A stretch of 49,409 nucleotides of DNA. It comes from Nemertoderma westbladi (lineage: Eukaryota; Xenacoelomorpha; Nemertodermatida; Nemertodermatidae). The stretch is from positions 1-49,409 of the forward strand of contig JAUCBJ010003823.1 of assembly GCA_032718475.1 (NCBI GenBank), given 5' to 3'. A program made the translations under genes and the position numbers. Positions 1-10,600 of the stretch are shown here, piece after piece (position 1 is the first letter of the stretch; each line of letters starts with the position of its first letter). The notes below the pieces were generated by a model that was not told the origin of the DNA, did no database searches, and saw nothing but the letters and a program-made list of their open reading frames with translations.

Positions 1-16
1 CTATGATAAACATTTT

Positions 17-26
<10 letters not shown>

Positions 27-47
<21 letters not shown>

Positions 48-48
48 G
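27..48. repeat. 22-nt poly-G tract next to poly-T
   Basis: A T14 run is followed directly by G22. It is the first of several 13-22 nt G or C homopolymers in the window. No gene is visible around it. Such runs can form G-quadruplexes, and their exact length is unreliable in any assembly. Confidence 0.9.
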
Positions 49-502
49 TTCCGTGTCATCAGAAAGCGACCTTATATTAGGGGCATGGTGTATTACGATC
101 AATCCACAAGACTATGTGTTGCTTTATAAATAATGTTAAACCTGAGTGTCACACAAATATAAAAAATATAATATTTCACAATAATATTCATTATGTAATT
201 ATTATTATTTTGAGAAATATATCATTTCAAGAATTAGGCCTAACACAGACAAGTAATTCTAGTACAAGACATTTATTGAGGATATTCCACTTAGCTTCAA
301 CTGTAGTAATTTTAAAGTGGAATGTTCTCATTATTTATGTATTTTAATACTGTTTGTGTACCGGTACAGTATGTCATTCAGCTAAGTACTGTATCGATTC
401 ACATTTTAAAAAACTGATTCATTTTTTAAATTATTTATTTGCACACATGTAATAAGTCCGTGTTCTCACCATAAAGTAAAAAGACAATAATTTAAAACAC
501 AT
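49..502. other. AT-rich stretch with no recognised gene
   Basis: Short open frames here (for example 114-347 plus) have low-complexity composition and no recognisable motif. The stretch lies downstream of the minus-strand coiled-coil gene and probably includes its 3' flank. Confidence 0.5.
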
Positions 503-508
503 TTTATT
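503..508 (-). promoter_or_regulatory. candidate polyadenylation signal AATAAA
   Basis: TTTATT on the plus strand reads AATAAA on the minus strand, about 145 bp beyond the stop codon of the minus-strand coiled-coil gene. This is a plausible distance for a 3' UTR. The region is AT-rich, so a chance match is possible. Confidence 0.4.
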
Positions 509-650
509 TTCAATTCGCATATTCAAGCAAAAAAATAAAATTTTGTCCTCAAAAAGTTAGTCTTCAATGGAGCTAAGTGCAACATCCTTAATAAATACTG
601 ATCAGCATCCTAGAAGTCCTTAATAGATATAGACTATAAATAATTACAAG

Positions 651-1520
651 TTAGATAGGGGGAAACATGCAATCGGAAGTTGAATTTCCATTCTGCCCTC
701 TAACGGATTTACTTGGAATTATTATGGAATTTTCGCTATTTCTTTCGTTAACCGCTTGAAGATAATTGTCATTCAAATATCCAATAATCCGGTTAAGCTC
801 TGTCGCATTGGGTTTCCTAGGGAACGCTTCGTCCAATGGGAACACAGACAAGTGAAAAGTAAGATCGCCCATTACAATGGCGGTTTCTTCTTGGTATTTT
901 TTCTTATCAACTTTGTACTGCAAAATAATTTCGGTCAATTTATCGTTTTCCTCTTCAAGACCTGCCATAATAACTTGAGATTGATCCAATGATCCTTCTT
1001 CATGTGATATTGCACCATTTTCGGAGCTAATAGTGGTACTAACGGGTTTTCGAAATTCATCAGAAAATTTATTCTTGTTGGAGATGTTTTTTAATTTTGA
1101 TGATTCGTTCTGCTCGTTTCGAAGTAGAATTACCTCTTGCTGTAAATTTGTGTTCCACTGTTGTAGTTTTCCTATTTCGTTGTGCAAATTGTCGACCAAC
1201 TCTTGGTGCTGCTTCTTAGTGAATTCGAGGTTTCGTTCTAAGAAGTTAACGTGGGCGGAGCCAGACATGGTGGATGCTCTGTAATCCACATCTAAACTCG
1301 TAAGGAGGTCAGTTTCGCTCGTTACGCTCCTAGTAGACAGCGAATATAGACTGTCGCGCGCCCTCCCCCGGACAGCTGGGGCGCCGTCTCTAGCGAAGGG
1401 TTTGGCATAACGTGACCGATTTAGACTTCCAGTTCTGGCCCATTTCGGGAAGGGTTCAACGGGCGGTAGGATCACGCGGGGTAGCATCTCAACAGGTCCG
1501 GAATCCGGATAGATAGGCAT
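651..1520 (-). CDS. CCDC74/CCDC92-family coiled-coil protein
   Basis: A 289-residue open frame starting with ATG. Residues about 90-135 form a coiled coil of the form NFLERNLEFTKKQHQELVDN followed by LHNEIGKLQ, which closely resembles the 'FLQQQHxxxLxxLHxEIExLKxxN' block of CCDC74 and CCDC92. A second coiled coil lies at about 183-215. Residues about 225-262 (PRKPNATELNRIIGYL, then NDNYLQAVNE) resemble the conserved C-terminal CCDC74 segment with its 'E..I..L...N..QA.E' pattern. The N-terminal 80 residues are basic, Pro/Ser-rich and probably disordered. Family knowledge: human CCDC74A/B bind spindle microtubules, and CCDC92 is centriolar or ciliary, so a microtubule or centrosome role is inferred. 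The sequence just before the ATG on the minus strand (TATATGTTCAG) looks like a splice acceptor, so an upstream non-coding exon may exist. The CDS itself shows no intron. It is one of only two genes in the window that look intact. Confidence 0.75.
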   Translation of the reverse strand: MPIYPDSGPVEMLPRVILPPVEPFPKWARTGSLNRSRYAKPFARDGAPAVRGRARDSLYSLSTRSVTSETDLLTSLDVDYRASTMSGSAHVNFLERNLEFTKKQHQELVDNLHNEIGKLQQWNTNLQQEVILLRNEQNESSKLKNISNKNKFSDEFRKPVSTTISSENGAISHEEGSLDQSQVIMAGLEEENDKLTEIILQYKVDKKKYQEETAIVMGDLTFHLSVFPLDEAFPRKPNATELNRIIGYLNDNYLQAVNERNSENSIIIPSKSVRGQNGNSTSDCMFPPI

Positions 1521-1847
1521 AGGAATCTTCTGAACATATAATTAATAAATTAATTAATATTTAAATTAACATCATGTCAACAATCTAATAAAAACTAACA
1601 TCAATTTTTTTTTACAAAAAGAAAGAAACATTGTAATCAATTTTTTAAATACTTATACTATATTAACTTTAAGCGCACATTGTCTTGGTGGTTTCTCCCT
1701 CCAATATTTTTATTGAGTAACTTCCTATCATACTGAACTGCATATTTATTTTTACTATTGTGTTCTGCTTGTTTTAATTTATTCTGTCCGAACTTTCAGT
1801 GTAATACAATGCAATACAATTACAAAGAGGACAAAAAAGTACTTTTT
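1521..1847. other. upstream region of the coiled-coil gene, no further gene seen
   Basis: AT-rich sequence between the CCDC74-like ATG and the SINE. It would hold the promoter or an upstream exon of the minus-strand gene. I saw no convincing TATA box and no RFX-type X-box in it. Confidence 0.4.
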
Positions 1848-2117
1848 ATTCTTATAATAATATTGGTAATAATATTGGTTATTTATATAGCGCTTTTCTA
1901 CGCTCAGCATACTCAAAGCGCTTTTATTATCATTACCCCAGCAAAGCCAGGTTCCCATTATACCGCTGGGTTGGCGTAGGCACTAATGTCTAAAGTGTCT
2001 TGCCTAGGGACACAACAATGCGAAATTTCTACAGCCTTCAGTCGGATTCGAACCTGCGCCACCAAACACTATTGTGAAAGCAGTTCAGGCGCCGTATCCA
2101 CTCGGACACTGCGACAT
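1848..2117 (-). mobile_element. tRNA-derived SINE
   Basis: On the minus strand the element begins with a tRNA-like head: GTCGCAGTGTCCGAGTGG (A-box-like), then a perfect B box GGTTCGAATCC at 2054-2044. A central part follows containing GTGTCCCTAGGCAAGACAC and CCCAGCGGTATAATGGGAACC. The end reads AAAGCGCTATATAAATAAC followed by an AATATTATT-rich tail. Head, body and AT-rich tail in that order are the structure of a Pol III SINE. The central and tail motifs resemble conserved SINE cores widespread in marine invertebrates and fish; I infer that from memory and do not name a family. It sits about 330 bp upstream of the coiled-coil gene, in the same orientation. Confidence 0.7.
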
Positions 2118-4332
2118 TAAATTATTCTTTCTTAAATTTAATTTTCAGAAATTATTCTTTCTTTCTTAAATTATTTTATTAGTTACTTTGTCTCTCGAAT
2201 ATACCCAGAAATAAGGGAAAAAAATTTCACATTTTCCATAGGGAAAAAAAGTAACCCATAGATTGTGCATTGATTTTAGATTTTTTTCCGGCGAAAAAAG
2301 TAAATAAATTATTTTTGGTTGAATTTCTTAAATTTGATTACATGTGTTGAAAGAGCATCGACGTAGAAAATGTTTGCACGTAATTTGAGCAAAATCCATG
2401 CACACACTCCAATGTTTATTTAAATTTAGTGTCTGCGCGGCGTAGTCCAATATTATCCATATTATCCAATATTTGTTTATGTTGTTAAGCGGCTATCTAT
2501 TTAGTTACGTAATAAATATTCGAGAACACTCAATTATTTAACATTGAGTACACGAGTGAGTGGGGCCTTATGGCTTCCGACACACTGACACACACACCCC
2601 ACACACAGGCAGACTTTTGAAAAACGGCCATTGTATAATTATAACAGTTCGCTGATGGCTCGCAGTTTTGACTCGCCCCACAGTAAGGCAACATCGAGAG
2701 AGAGTTGAAGAGTACAGTAATTTGAATTGCAGTAACTAATTTGGCATTGCTACACCTTGGGTACCCATTGACCAGATTCCTTTTACTAGCTAGTTTTTAC
2801 TATTTTTTTAATAAATGTTATAGAAGTACAGTAGTGCTTAGCTATCAATTTTTATAAATATATTTCTTCTGGAACACCTTTTTTTGTTCTAGAACACATT
2901 TTTAATTTTTAAACTAGCCGGTTTTTTAAAAATTTTTATAAATGTTATAGACCATGGGTTAGCTATAAATTTTGATACATATTTTTGTTCTAGAACACAT
3001 TGTTTTGTTCTAGAATATTTTTTGAAAAAAATTAAATAGTACAGGAAACTCAATATAAACCCTTATTTTAAAAAAATCGTCATTTTAAATTATTAGACTT
3101 CTTAGATACTGCAAATTTTGAATTTAGAACTTATAACACACAAAATCACAATTGTGTTTGATGTTCTAAATAAGTTTTCTTTTTTTTTATTATCTTATAA
3201 AAAGTACTAGCTAACACAAATTCAAAACTACTATATATGTACCATCTTACCTTCTGCGACTCTTGTTCTAGAATAAAAATCCTTGCGATAAAAGCCATTT
3301 TCACAAGAGAAAATTATAAAAAAAAAATCAAATTTAATTTTTTTCACCAGCTAAGAAAACGTACTGCTAACACAAAATCAAACTTATTAACTACACCATT
3401 CTAGACAATTTCCTTTAATAATTTATGTAATCAGACATTCAAGGGAATGAATGACTTCAAGTTCCAGATGTTACTACTGTGATTTCGGCACACCCCCAAC
3501 CAAATTTTTTATACTAGCTAGTTTTTGTTAGTTTTATTAATGTTCTAGAACATATTGTCTATTCACTTTTTTTAATTAATTTTGTACTAGAATATTTTGA
3601 ATTAATTAGGTTTTATTGTTGATTTCCAAGCTAGTTATTCTTATTTTTTTTTAATGTTCTATATATAGGATAGCTAAATATATTGACCATTCATTTTTGT
3701 AAAAAGTAATGTTTTTTTTATTTGATTAGAGTTAAAAACAATTCCACACAACTACAAATTTTCATGGAACTAACTAACTTATTTAACATTGAGTAAGACA
3801 GCATCAGGGGTTGAAGAGTACAGTAATTTGAATTGCAGTAACTATGGAAGCAATATAGTAAAATACTGCTGTATAGTTTAATATATTTTGTACCACTATA
3901 CCGCTGTACGTTTTATTAAAGAAATAAGCAACAAAAAGTACCAATTTAAGTATAAAATTACGTATTACATGGGAAAAAAATAAAATGCCTCGAGAATAGT
4001 GAAAAAAAGTTCCTTTTTCTCCCATGTAATAAATAATTATGTCGTAAATTAATGGATTTTAACTCGAATCATTAAAACAATACACCAAAAAAACAAGAAA
4101 AGTTTTTCTAAACTAGTCTAGAACAACAATTATTTGTTATAGAATAATATTTTATAACAAAATTAACAGAAAATATGTAAATATGTAATAATATAAACAT
4201 TTTGGAGGTGGTGTGCCCAAAACACAGTAGTACCTGTTCCCAAAACACAGTAGTACTGTGACCAATCTCAATCTCATTCTCTATGTTGGGCCTATGGCTT
4301 CAATTAAATCTATTTCCAATTATCACGTTTAA
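2118..4332. other. AT-rich region with degenerate TTCTAGAA-bearing repeats
   Basis: No gene is recognised. Segments of roughly 110-130 bp starting with ACTAGCTAGTTTTTA or a similar string recur at about 2785, 2917, 3508 and 3628, several ending in TGTTCTAGAACA-type palindromes. A sequence near 2702-2739 (GAAGAGTACAGTAATTTGAA and following) recurs almost unchanged at 3809-3843. The TTTAACATTGAGTA string before each copy also recurs (2537 and 3783). The region therefore appears to be an old nested or duplicated repeat. Confidence 0.5.
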
Positions 4333-4783
4333 GGGGGGGGGGGGGGGGGGGGGGTACACAAATTTGGTCCAAAATATGTCAAAATTATTTTTATGATTTT
4401 TTACTTCAAAACCCTACTACTTTTACAATTTTTGAGCAATTAGTCTGAAATTTTCTGTGGGTGTCTTCATAGCCACCCTGCATAAAAGTATCTGACAACT
4501 TCTCTTTGTTAATAAAAATTAATACTATTCATAACAAACCAAAAAAATTAGCATACATTTGCAGCGCCACCTAGCGGTGCAGAATTATTTTCACCAAATT
4601 TCGCCTGCTTATAGTTATGTTGCCCCATCTTTGATCTATCATATAAAAAAACTTTCATGTGATTAGATTCAAAAATGTAAAAGCAAAACTAAACAATTTT
4701 GAAGCGCTGAGAGTGATAAATCATAAGTCGATGAGTTGTCCGAAAATGGTGTAACCCCCCCCCCCCCCCACCCCCCCTTCCCC
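4333..4783. mobile_element. short repeat element bounded by poly-G and poly-C
   Basis: G22 at 4333-4354 opens the element, and C15-A-C7 with a short C tail at 4755-4783 closes it, so both termini read poly-G inwards. Next to the runs the ends are also alike: GTACACAAATTTGGTCC on the left and GTTACACCATTTTCGGAC (minus strand) on the right. Related sequence recurs at 45385-45489 (poly-G then TACATCATTTTCGGACAAC) and near 48100-48145 (TTTTGAATCTAATCACATGA). It has no coding capacity and behaves like a MITE with homopolymer termini. The class is unknown. Confidence 0.5.
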
Positions 4784-6042
4784 TAAGTCACAGCTTAATA
4801 TAAATAACTAATAAATCAATAAAATTGTTTTATATATTGCATAAAACGTACTCTGTAGCTAAAATGCAATTATCAGAATGTTTGGTTAGTGTTGCCCTGG
4901 TTACTATAGAGTATCTTCTCTCTATCAGCTGATCCACACATAAGTTTCTATCTGGAATTCTTTTGTAATGGTTAGTCGAGAGCAGAAAGCAACAGGAGTA
5001 ATACAATCATAGATTGTGCGGCAGACAGATAAACGCAAAATCTATCCATCAGTTCTGTTATTCTGTGTCGAAAGTGTTTTCTTTGGACGAACTGAAAGGG
5101 ATAAATAGAGGTTTTTAATGATTATACCTACTTATGGCTACCGGTATTCTTAATTTAATTAAATACACCAGAATATGGGCATAGTGTTTTAGTGAATTTT
5201 GTGGTGTTCTGGGCCATTTTATCAATGACGCAACACTGGCAATTTCGTTACATGGGGGGGGGGGGGGGGGGGTCAATTTTTGGGATCATGCTTATGTGTT
5301 GGTATGTTAGTTAGTAGGCCTAGGTTAACCTGTTAATTTACGTGTCTTAATGATGTCTGACAGCCCGTGACCACAGCAGAAGCCAGTCTAGCGCGGCGTA
5401 TGACCCACTGTGTGTGGGAGACTGAATTCTATGGCAGAGAGAGATGTAGGCTACTTTGTATTATTCGATTGATCTCTACTATATAATCTCCAAAAACTAT
5501 GTTGATTTTCAGGGAAATACCAGCAGTTCTTTTCAGGTGCTGCGCTTTAAATACCATGCAGAGTTATAGACTTATACTTAATACTACGGATGGTCATGAG
5601 ACTGCACAGTATTAACATTTTTTAGGAATGTATAATTATTCGCTCACACTCACGTCACTGACAATAGTACAGAAACACGTTAATTTGTCGACTGTCACCA
5701 ATTTTACTCACATATAAGGATAAATTTAGCTCACGTACTTTGGGGGCTATGAACAGCATGAACTCATACAAACCACTGTTATTTGAGCTAGGTAATTGTG
5801 ACTAGTATTCCCCTCCGCTTTCCTCAATAATCAAGAAAGCCAAGCGAGTTAACAGTTATTCATAAGTATTCTCCAAATATTAGCATTAATCAAATAGGTT
5901 ACAAACACAGTATCATAACAATATAAACAATATTAGAAAGTTACGTGGTGTGCGGCATTTAATCTTCAGTCAGATGTTGTCAGAATTTTAGTGAGGTACC
6001 GGTATATGGTACGAGAGAGATTTACAGTGGTTTATAATTCTA
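4784..6042. other. no gene recognised
   Basis: Unassigned AT-rich sequence. The only obvious structure is a G19 run at 5254-5272 followed by TCAATTTTTGGG; the G21 run at 13729 is likewise followed by TCAATAT. Confidence 0.5.
5254..5272. repeat. 19-nt poly-G tract
   Basis: An uninterrupted G run within otherwise AT-rich DNA, followed by TCAAT as at 13750. Confidence 0.9.
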
Positions 6043-6344
6043 TATAATAAATGGGTAAACACTAAAGTCTTACACCCCTTAATCTAACAAAAAAACATAG
6101 GATCAGGACATTAAGCCCTAAGTAGTACTTAGCCCTAAGGCCATAAAAAAAAAACGACACAAAATAATACAAACAAAAACGACATAAACAAATATATTGA
6201 AACATGCTCAACATACAGGTATGCATCGTTCCCTAACCCTAACCTAACCGCCATACACTAAATGATACCGGTAGTATACTGCACAATAGCTAAGCCTATA
6301 TTCCATAGAAAAATATATGACATTTTGTCGCCGTAAAGGGGTAG
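6043..6344. repeat. 300-bp direct repeat, copy 1
   Basis: Nearly identical to 6733-7036, from TATAATAAATGGGTAAACAC to GTCGCCGTAAAGGGGTAG. It contains CCCTAACCCTAACCTAACC at 6231-6249, which is telomere-like (TTAGGG on the other strand), and a near-palindrome CTAAGTAGTACTTAG. No protein or RNA gene is recognised. The two copies are about 390 bp apart and differ by small indels, so they are either two insertions of a short element or an old local duplication. Confidence 0.85.
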
Positions 6345-6732
6345 AACTCAAGCAAAAATAATTAATTTTATCAAAAATATGGTTGCGTTTCGGTGTCTGA
6401 GACCCAGTACGCGGTAATCTCGACACCTCATCAGCTGGACAAAGGATTACCCAAAGCCTATCTATATTGCACCAATGACCTAAAAAATCGCACCATGAAC
6501 TCTGTTACCACCTATCCCAAACAGACATCAGACCACAGAACATTGGAACCCTATACAGTAAGTAAATCAGTGATACCAATGGAAAACTGGTAGGTTGCTG
6601 GGGCAAACACACACAGTATAAAAAATATATTAGATTTTACAATTTGCAATAATTGTCGGAATTCTGCTTAACTTCATAATGTGATAATTGAACGTACCGA
6701 TATACTGACTAATGGGGCTTGGTGGTATATAA

Positions 6733-7036
6733 ATATAATAAATGGGTAAACACTAAATAAAGTCTTACACCCCTTAATCTAACAAAAAAACATAGGATCA
6801 GGACATTAAGCCCTAAGTAGTACTTAGCCCTAAGGCCATCAAAAAACGACACAAAATAATACAAACAAAAACGACATAAACAAATATATTGAAACATGCT
6901 CAACATACAGGTATGTATCGCTCCCTAACCCTAACCTAACCGCCATACACTAAATGATACCGGTAGTATACTACACAATAGCTAAGCCTATATTCCATAG
7001 AAAAATATATGACATTTTGTCGCCGTAAAGGGGTAG
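6733..7036. repeat. 300-bp direct repeat, copy 2
   Basis: Second copy of the repeat at 6043-6344. The telomere-like CCCTAACCCTAACCTAACC is at 6923-6941. This copy has an AAAT insertion after AACACTAA, and other small differences in the A-rich stretch near 6840. Confidence 0.85.
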
Positions 7037-7479
7037 CGTAGGTAGCTGGTGTGTTGGTAATAATAGGCAGTGAGACGTTGTGGGCCTTGATACCACTCCA
7101 GCGTGTGATCATCATCACTACTACGAGTGAATGTGTGTTGGATTTCATCCATTGGTTGGCAGTAATGATATTGTGTCATAAACTGTGGGCAGACAGCGAG
7201 GATATGCTTATTATTAAAGCGACAATAAGCACAATATATCTCCATTATAGGTTGGTCTTTGAAATAAGAACAAAGTTCGTCAGAGTCTAATGGAGTAGTA
7301 TCTCGGTATGTTTCTGCTCTAGCTGACTTTTTCGTCTGATTGCGCCTTTCTTCCAAGAAATCTGATAAAAGTAAACGTATCTCCAATCGATATCTTTCTC
7401 CAGGTTTTCGATTTGAATCTCCGTTACTCAGTATCCCGAGGGCATCTTGGGTCGCTGCAGGACGGAGGAATGGGTGCAT
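7033..7479 (-). CDS. hypothetical open frame with a CCHC-like cysteine/histidine cluster
   Basis: An ATG-started frame of about 160 codons whose last codons (down to 6988) run into the 300-bp repeat. It holds C-x2-C-x5-H-x4-C (CAYCRFNNKHILAVC) around residues 83-97 and is fairly charged upstream. The spacing is one residue longer than a retroviral zinc knuckle (C-x2-C-x4-H-x4-C) and does not fit a Nanos finger. It could be a remnant of a transposon-encoded protein or chance. I do not assign a function. Confidence 0.2.
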
Positions 7480-8081
7480 ACATCTTTAACGATAGCAAAC
7501 CCAGCGCTAACCAGTTTCTCAGCGGCGACGTCCCGGAGGCTGAGTTTGATCATTGCAGGACCTTTAAACTGACTATCAACGTTCTGAAACGGAGTCAGAA
7601 AGCACCTAAAACATTCAAACCGAATGAACTTATTGTTCAGCTTATTGTTGAGCTTATTAGATTACGCTCGTATTTGGGGAGTTTATTTCCCAAGAAAAGG
7701 GGATGAGAACGTATCACTCGGCTGCACACATCGGTTAACCATCCGGAAAGTGCAAAGTGAAAAGTGAAAAGTGCTGTGTTCTAAATAAGGCATAGATGGT
7801 CAAGGAAGGACGGAGGGGAACACTCGTGAGACTATAAACTGCGCCAATCGCGACGTGCTTCTCCTCTCGCTGATTCTACTTTTCTGGTCCAATGAGTTTT
7901 CCCCAAAACTCTGGTAGAGAATAAATGCGTTCGAGATCAATATCATGATCGATTCATGGTTTGCCTTTCCGGCTCCGTTGTGCATGAAATTTGAATAGAA
8001 TTATCTCTGTTCCCGTATCCAAATCAGCTGTATCACCAGTCGGGATCCCTTGCCAAATCGGATCCCGTCACATTACAAATT
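7480..8081. other. no gene recognised
   Basis: Contains a short GTGCAAAGTGAAAAGTGAAAAGTG repetition near 7750. An open frame at 7413-7706 (plus) overlaps the opposite-strand frame and has no recognisable motif. Confidence 0.4.
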
Positions 8082-8319
8082 GGGGTGTCGTTTCAGCCTA
8101 TTTTAAAATGTTAACTAAATTTCGCGAATATTTAATTTCGATATTCACCATTTAAGGTACCTTTTAAAAGAAACTAGCAGGTTATAATGGCAGGCTTTTC
8201 TAACCAAAACAATAAACAAAATTTATAAACAAAGTTTACAGTAAAATTTTTACTTCTATGCACTAATTTTTCAATATTAATTTAACATTAACCCGATGGG
8301 AAGGCTGAAACGACACCTC
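8082..8319. mobile_element. MITE with 18-bp terminal inverted repeats
   Basis: The left end GGGGTGTCGTTTCAGCCT (8082-8099) and the reverse complement of the right end, GAGGTGTCGTTTCAGCCT (8302-8319), match at 17 of 18 positions. The element is flanked by AATT on both sides (8078-8081 and 8320-8323), which may be a 4-bp target-site duplication, although AATT is itself palindromic. The 238-bp length, AT-rich interior and lack of coding capacity fit a non-autonomous DNA transposon. The superfamily is not assigned. Confidence 0.65.
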
Positions 8320-8323
8320 AATT

Positions 8324-9319
8324 GGCAATTTGCCTACGGTACATCATCGTAGGTACATCACCTTCATATATACAGTCTCTGTAATTCCTACTAACTATTT
8401 TATTAATGATGATCTTAAAGTCGATTACCGGTTGAAATAATATGTGTGGTACAGATTGATAACGACACCCCCCCCCCCCCCCCCCCCTCCCATGAGATTT
8501 AATAGTAAATACTATTGTTGACGTCTTATTGATAAAGTTGAAGTACATTGTTGCTATTCATGTGTAAAACCAACAGACACCCATGGAGCAAGGCCCTGTC
8601 CCCGTTTAGCTTGTAAATGAGAGCAATGGAAAACTGGATAGTAACCCCTTCTTTAGTACCTAAGTGTGGTGTGACATTTAGCGGTGCATCTGGTATTGCA
8701 TTCAAATTGGTAAATGTTTTATGTCTGAATTAGTAGTGGATGTTAGAAATTGTCAGTCTATCTCTATTTGACTACCATAGAGTAAATACGTACCACCCCC
8801 ATACCGTATATACTACTTTCTGTATGTTATTTGATTTTCATTAATTAGTTGTCTCTGAAGTAGAATAATAAGGAGTAAGAAGGCCTTATCTTCAGCAGTT
8901 CACATCAAGTGAAATGGAGGTCAACATATATTCTTACGTTTTGAATATTTTCTAGCGCATATGCACTCACTACATTATTGTTTAATATTGAAACTTGGTA
9001 AAATTTATTGTCTTTTCATTCGTAACTTGAACGTTATACCATATGGTTTATTAGACCTAAGTATGCATTACTTACAAATAAAAATTTTTATTGCTCTACG
9101 CTTTGAGGGAAAGCGCCATATAAAACTTAATCCGTCCACATTCGAAAGTCACAATCTGTCACAATTATTTATTAACAGGTTTATTCCCTGTGGCTGTTTA
9201 AATAGCATTGTGTTTTATTATAGGCAACTTCAGATTTCTTGATACCAAAATCAGTTTTATTTTTTTTCTAATCTGTCCCTATTTATCATAGGTATACAAA
9301 ACTTCCAATATTCAGATGA
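8324..9319. other. no gene recognised; C20 tract
   Basis: Contains a C20 run at 8468-8487 preceded by ATAACGACA. A plus-strand open frame at 8961-9242 has no ATG context or motif that argues for a gene. Confidence 0.4.
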
Positions 9320-9578
9320 CTTTTGAAAAATATTTCCAAATTTGAGCCAAATTTTGAATAGCATGAAGGGATCTGGGTGTGTCATTTTTTATTATCATAT
9401 ATGGATTGGATGTCGGGATTTTGCGTATTGCATTGTAGTGCATTGAGGTCCGGCCTCTAATGGGATAATTTGTTTCCCCAATGCAACTATCTGTGCACAG
9501 GTTACATTCAACGAAATAAATAACGTTTTTCGTCGTGCAGTTCGTAACGCCATGGACACAAGTGTAGCTGGAATGGTG
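9320..9578 (-). pseudogene. GIY-YIG endonuclease domain of the Penelope-like element
   Basis: Translating the minus strand from 9578 gives Cys-rich sequence and then NVIYFVECNLC, CIGET and RGRTSMHYNAIR, ending at a TGA near 9320. This matches the Penelope-type GIY-YIG core: a VIY..xC..C block, a YVGET-like turn (here CIGET), then an Arg followed by a helix with His/Asn. An overlapping longer frame at 9395-9697 is the product of a frameshift: its start (LKDILIRCSL) fits the domain's lead-in, while the continuation fits only in the other frame. Confidence 0.7.
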
Positions 9579-10141
9579 TTATTGGTTGCTGGGAAACCTG
9601 GAGGGTTTAGAGAACATCGAATGAGGATATCCTTAAGTCTGAGCCCAGTGGATGGAACGACCCGCGCGATTCTGCCGAGTCCCGATTGTTTTACCACTTC
9701 CTTGACCTTACTTAATAGGGTTTCATAAAAGTAAGGGACTATGAAAGGAACACATTGTGGTGTGCTGACTTGTTTGGTACATGGGTTAAGTGCCTGTGCG
9801 GTTAATTTTTTGATGACTTTGTGTGGCCTTTCATTGCCAGCTAATAGGATTTGTATCTTATTAAGGCAACATTGTTGTGACTGTGGTACTATTCCTGATG
9901 GTCGTTATAATGCGTTGCGTGCAGTGGTCATATTTAATGAAACGGGGCGTGCAGTGGTCATACGTAATGAAACGGGGAGGGAGCTGTTATAGTTAGTGGT
10001 TATGGTTAAGTCGGTGTTACCATCATATGATTTATCTACTGTATATTTTATTGTTGGATGGCGGGAGTTTAGATATTCTATGAAGCTGATCGAGTTCTTC
10101 AGCCCGGTGGGCCTGGACGACAGCCTGGGTGGGTGGGCCAC

Positions 10142-10600
10142 CTACCCACCCTGAGTCCCGAAATGATGTGGCCATGTGGTCGCCCATCCTGAATCCCAAA
10201 ATGGTGCGGCCATGTGGTCATCCATCCTGAGTCCCGTTTCTTGTTTGTAATACTTTACATTGAACTCAATAAAGTGGTTCGCAGTTGTCAGTTTAAAGAT
10301 TTCATAGAAATCTGCTAGACCGAGGCCGAACATATTAATGTTCGCCTTCTGTTCAGTGGGAAACTCCATGATAACTTCAATCCCATCTTCAATGGGTATA
10401 TTGGTGTACATCGACTGGATGTCAGTGCTGAAGATCAGGCCGTCATGTTACAAAGGTGGTAGTAGACTGCAGACTTTGTCAATAAATTTTTTAGAATTTT
10501 TCAACTGATCAGGGATAAAGGATGTGGGTTGCTTTAGGATCTGAGCAACTAGCCAAGACGGTTTCTTGATGTCTGAGAATAAAAACTGATGAGATATCCC
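10142..10600 (-). pseudogene. Penelope-type reverse transcriptase fragment
   Basis: From about 10590 on the minus strand one frame reads through FIPDQLKNSKKFIDKV, a TAA stop, then FSTDIQSMYTNIPIEDGIE and later EFNVKYYKQETG. The order (KNS..F..K, D..SMYTNIP, E.N..YY.Q..G) follows the Penelope-like RT fingers and palm. The conserved 'GTAMG' expected after YYKQ is degraded (GLRMD), and the sequence then becomes a short duplicated stretch around 10130-10230 (CATCCTGAGTCCC repeats). Confidence 0.7.

Noticed and set aside
1998-2117. Functional tRNA gene
   Set aside because: The B box is perfect, but the acceptor and anticodon stems do not fold cleanly, and the sequence continues into a SINE body and AT-rich tail.
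6988-7479. Nanos-type zinc finger
   Set aside because: Only one C-x2-C-x5-H-x4-C group is present and its spacing fits neither Nanos half; the rest of the frame has no similarity.
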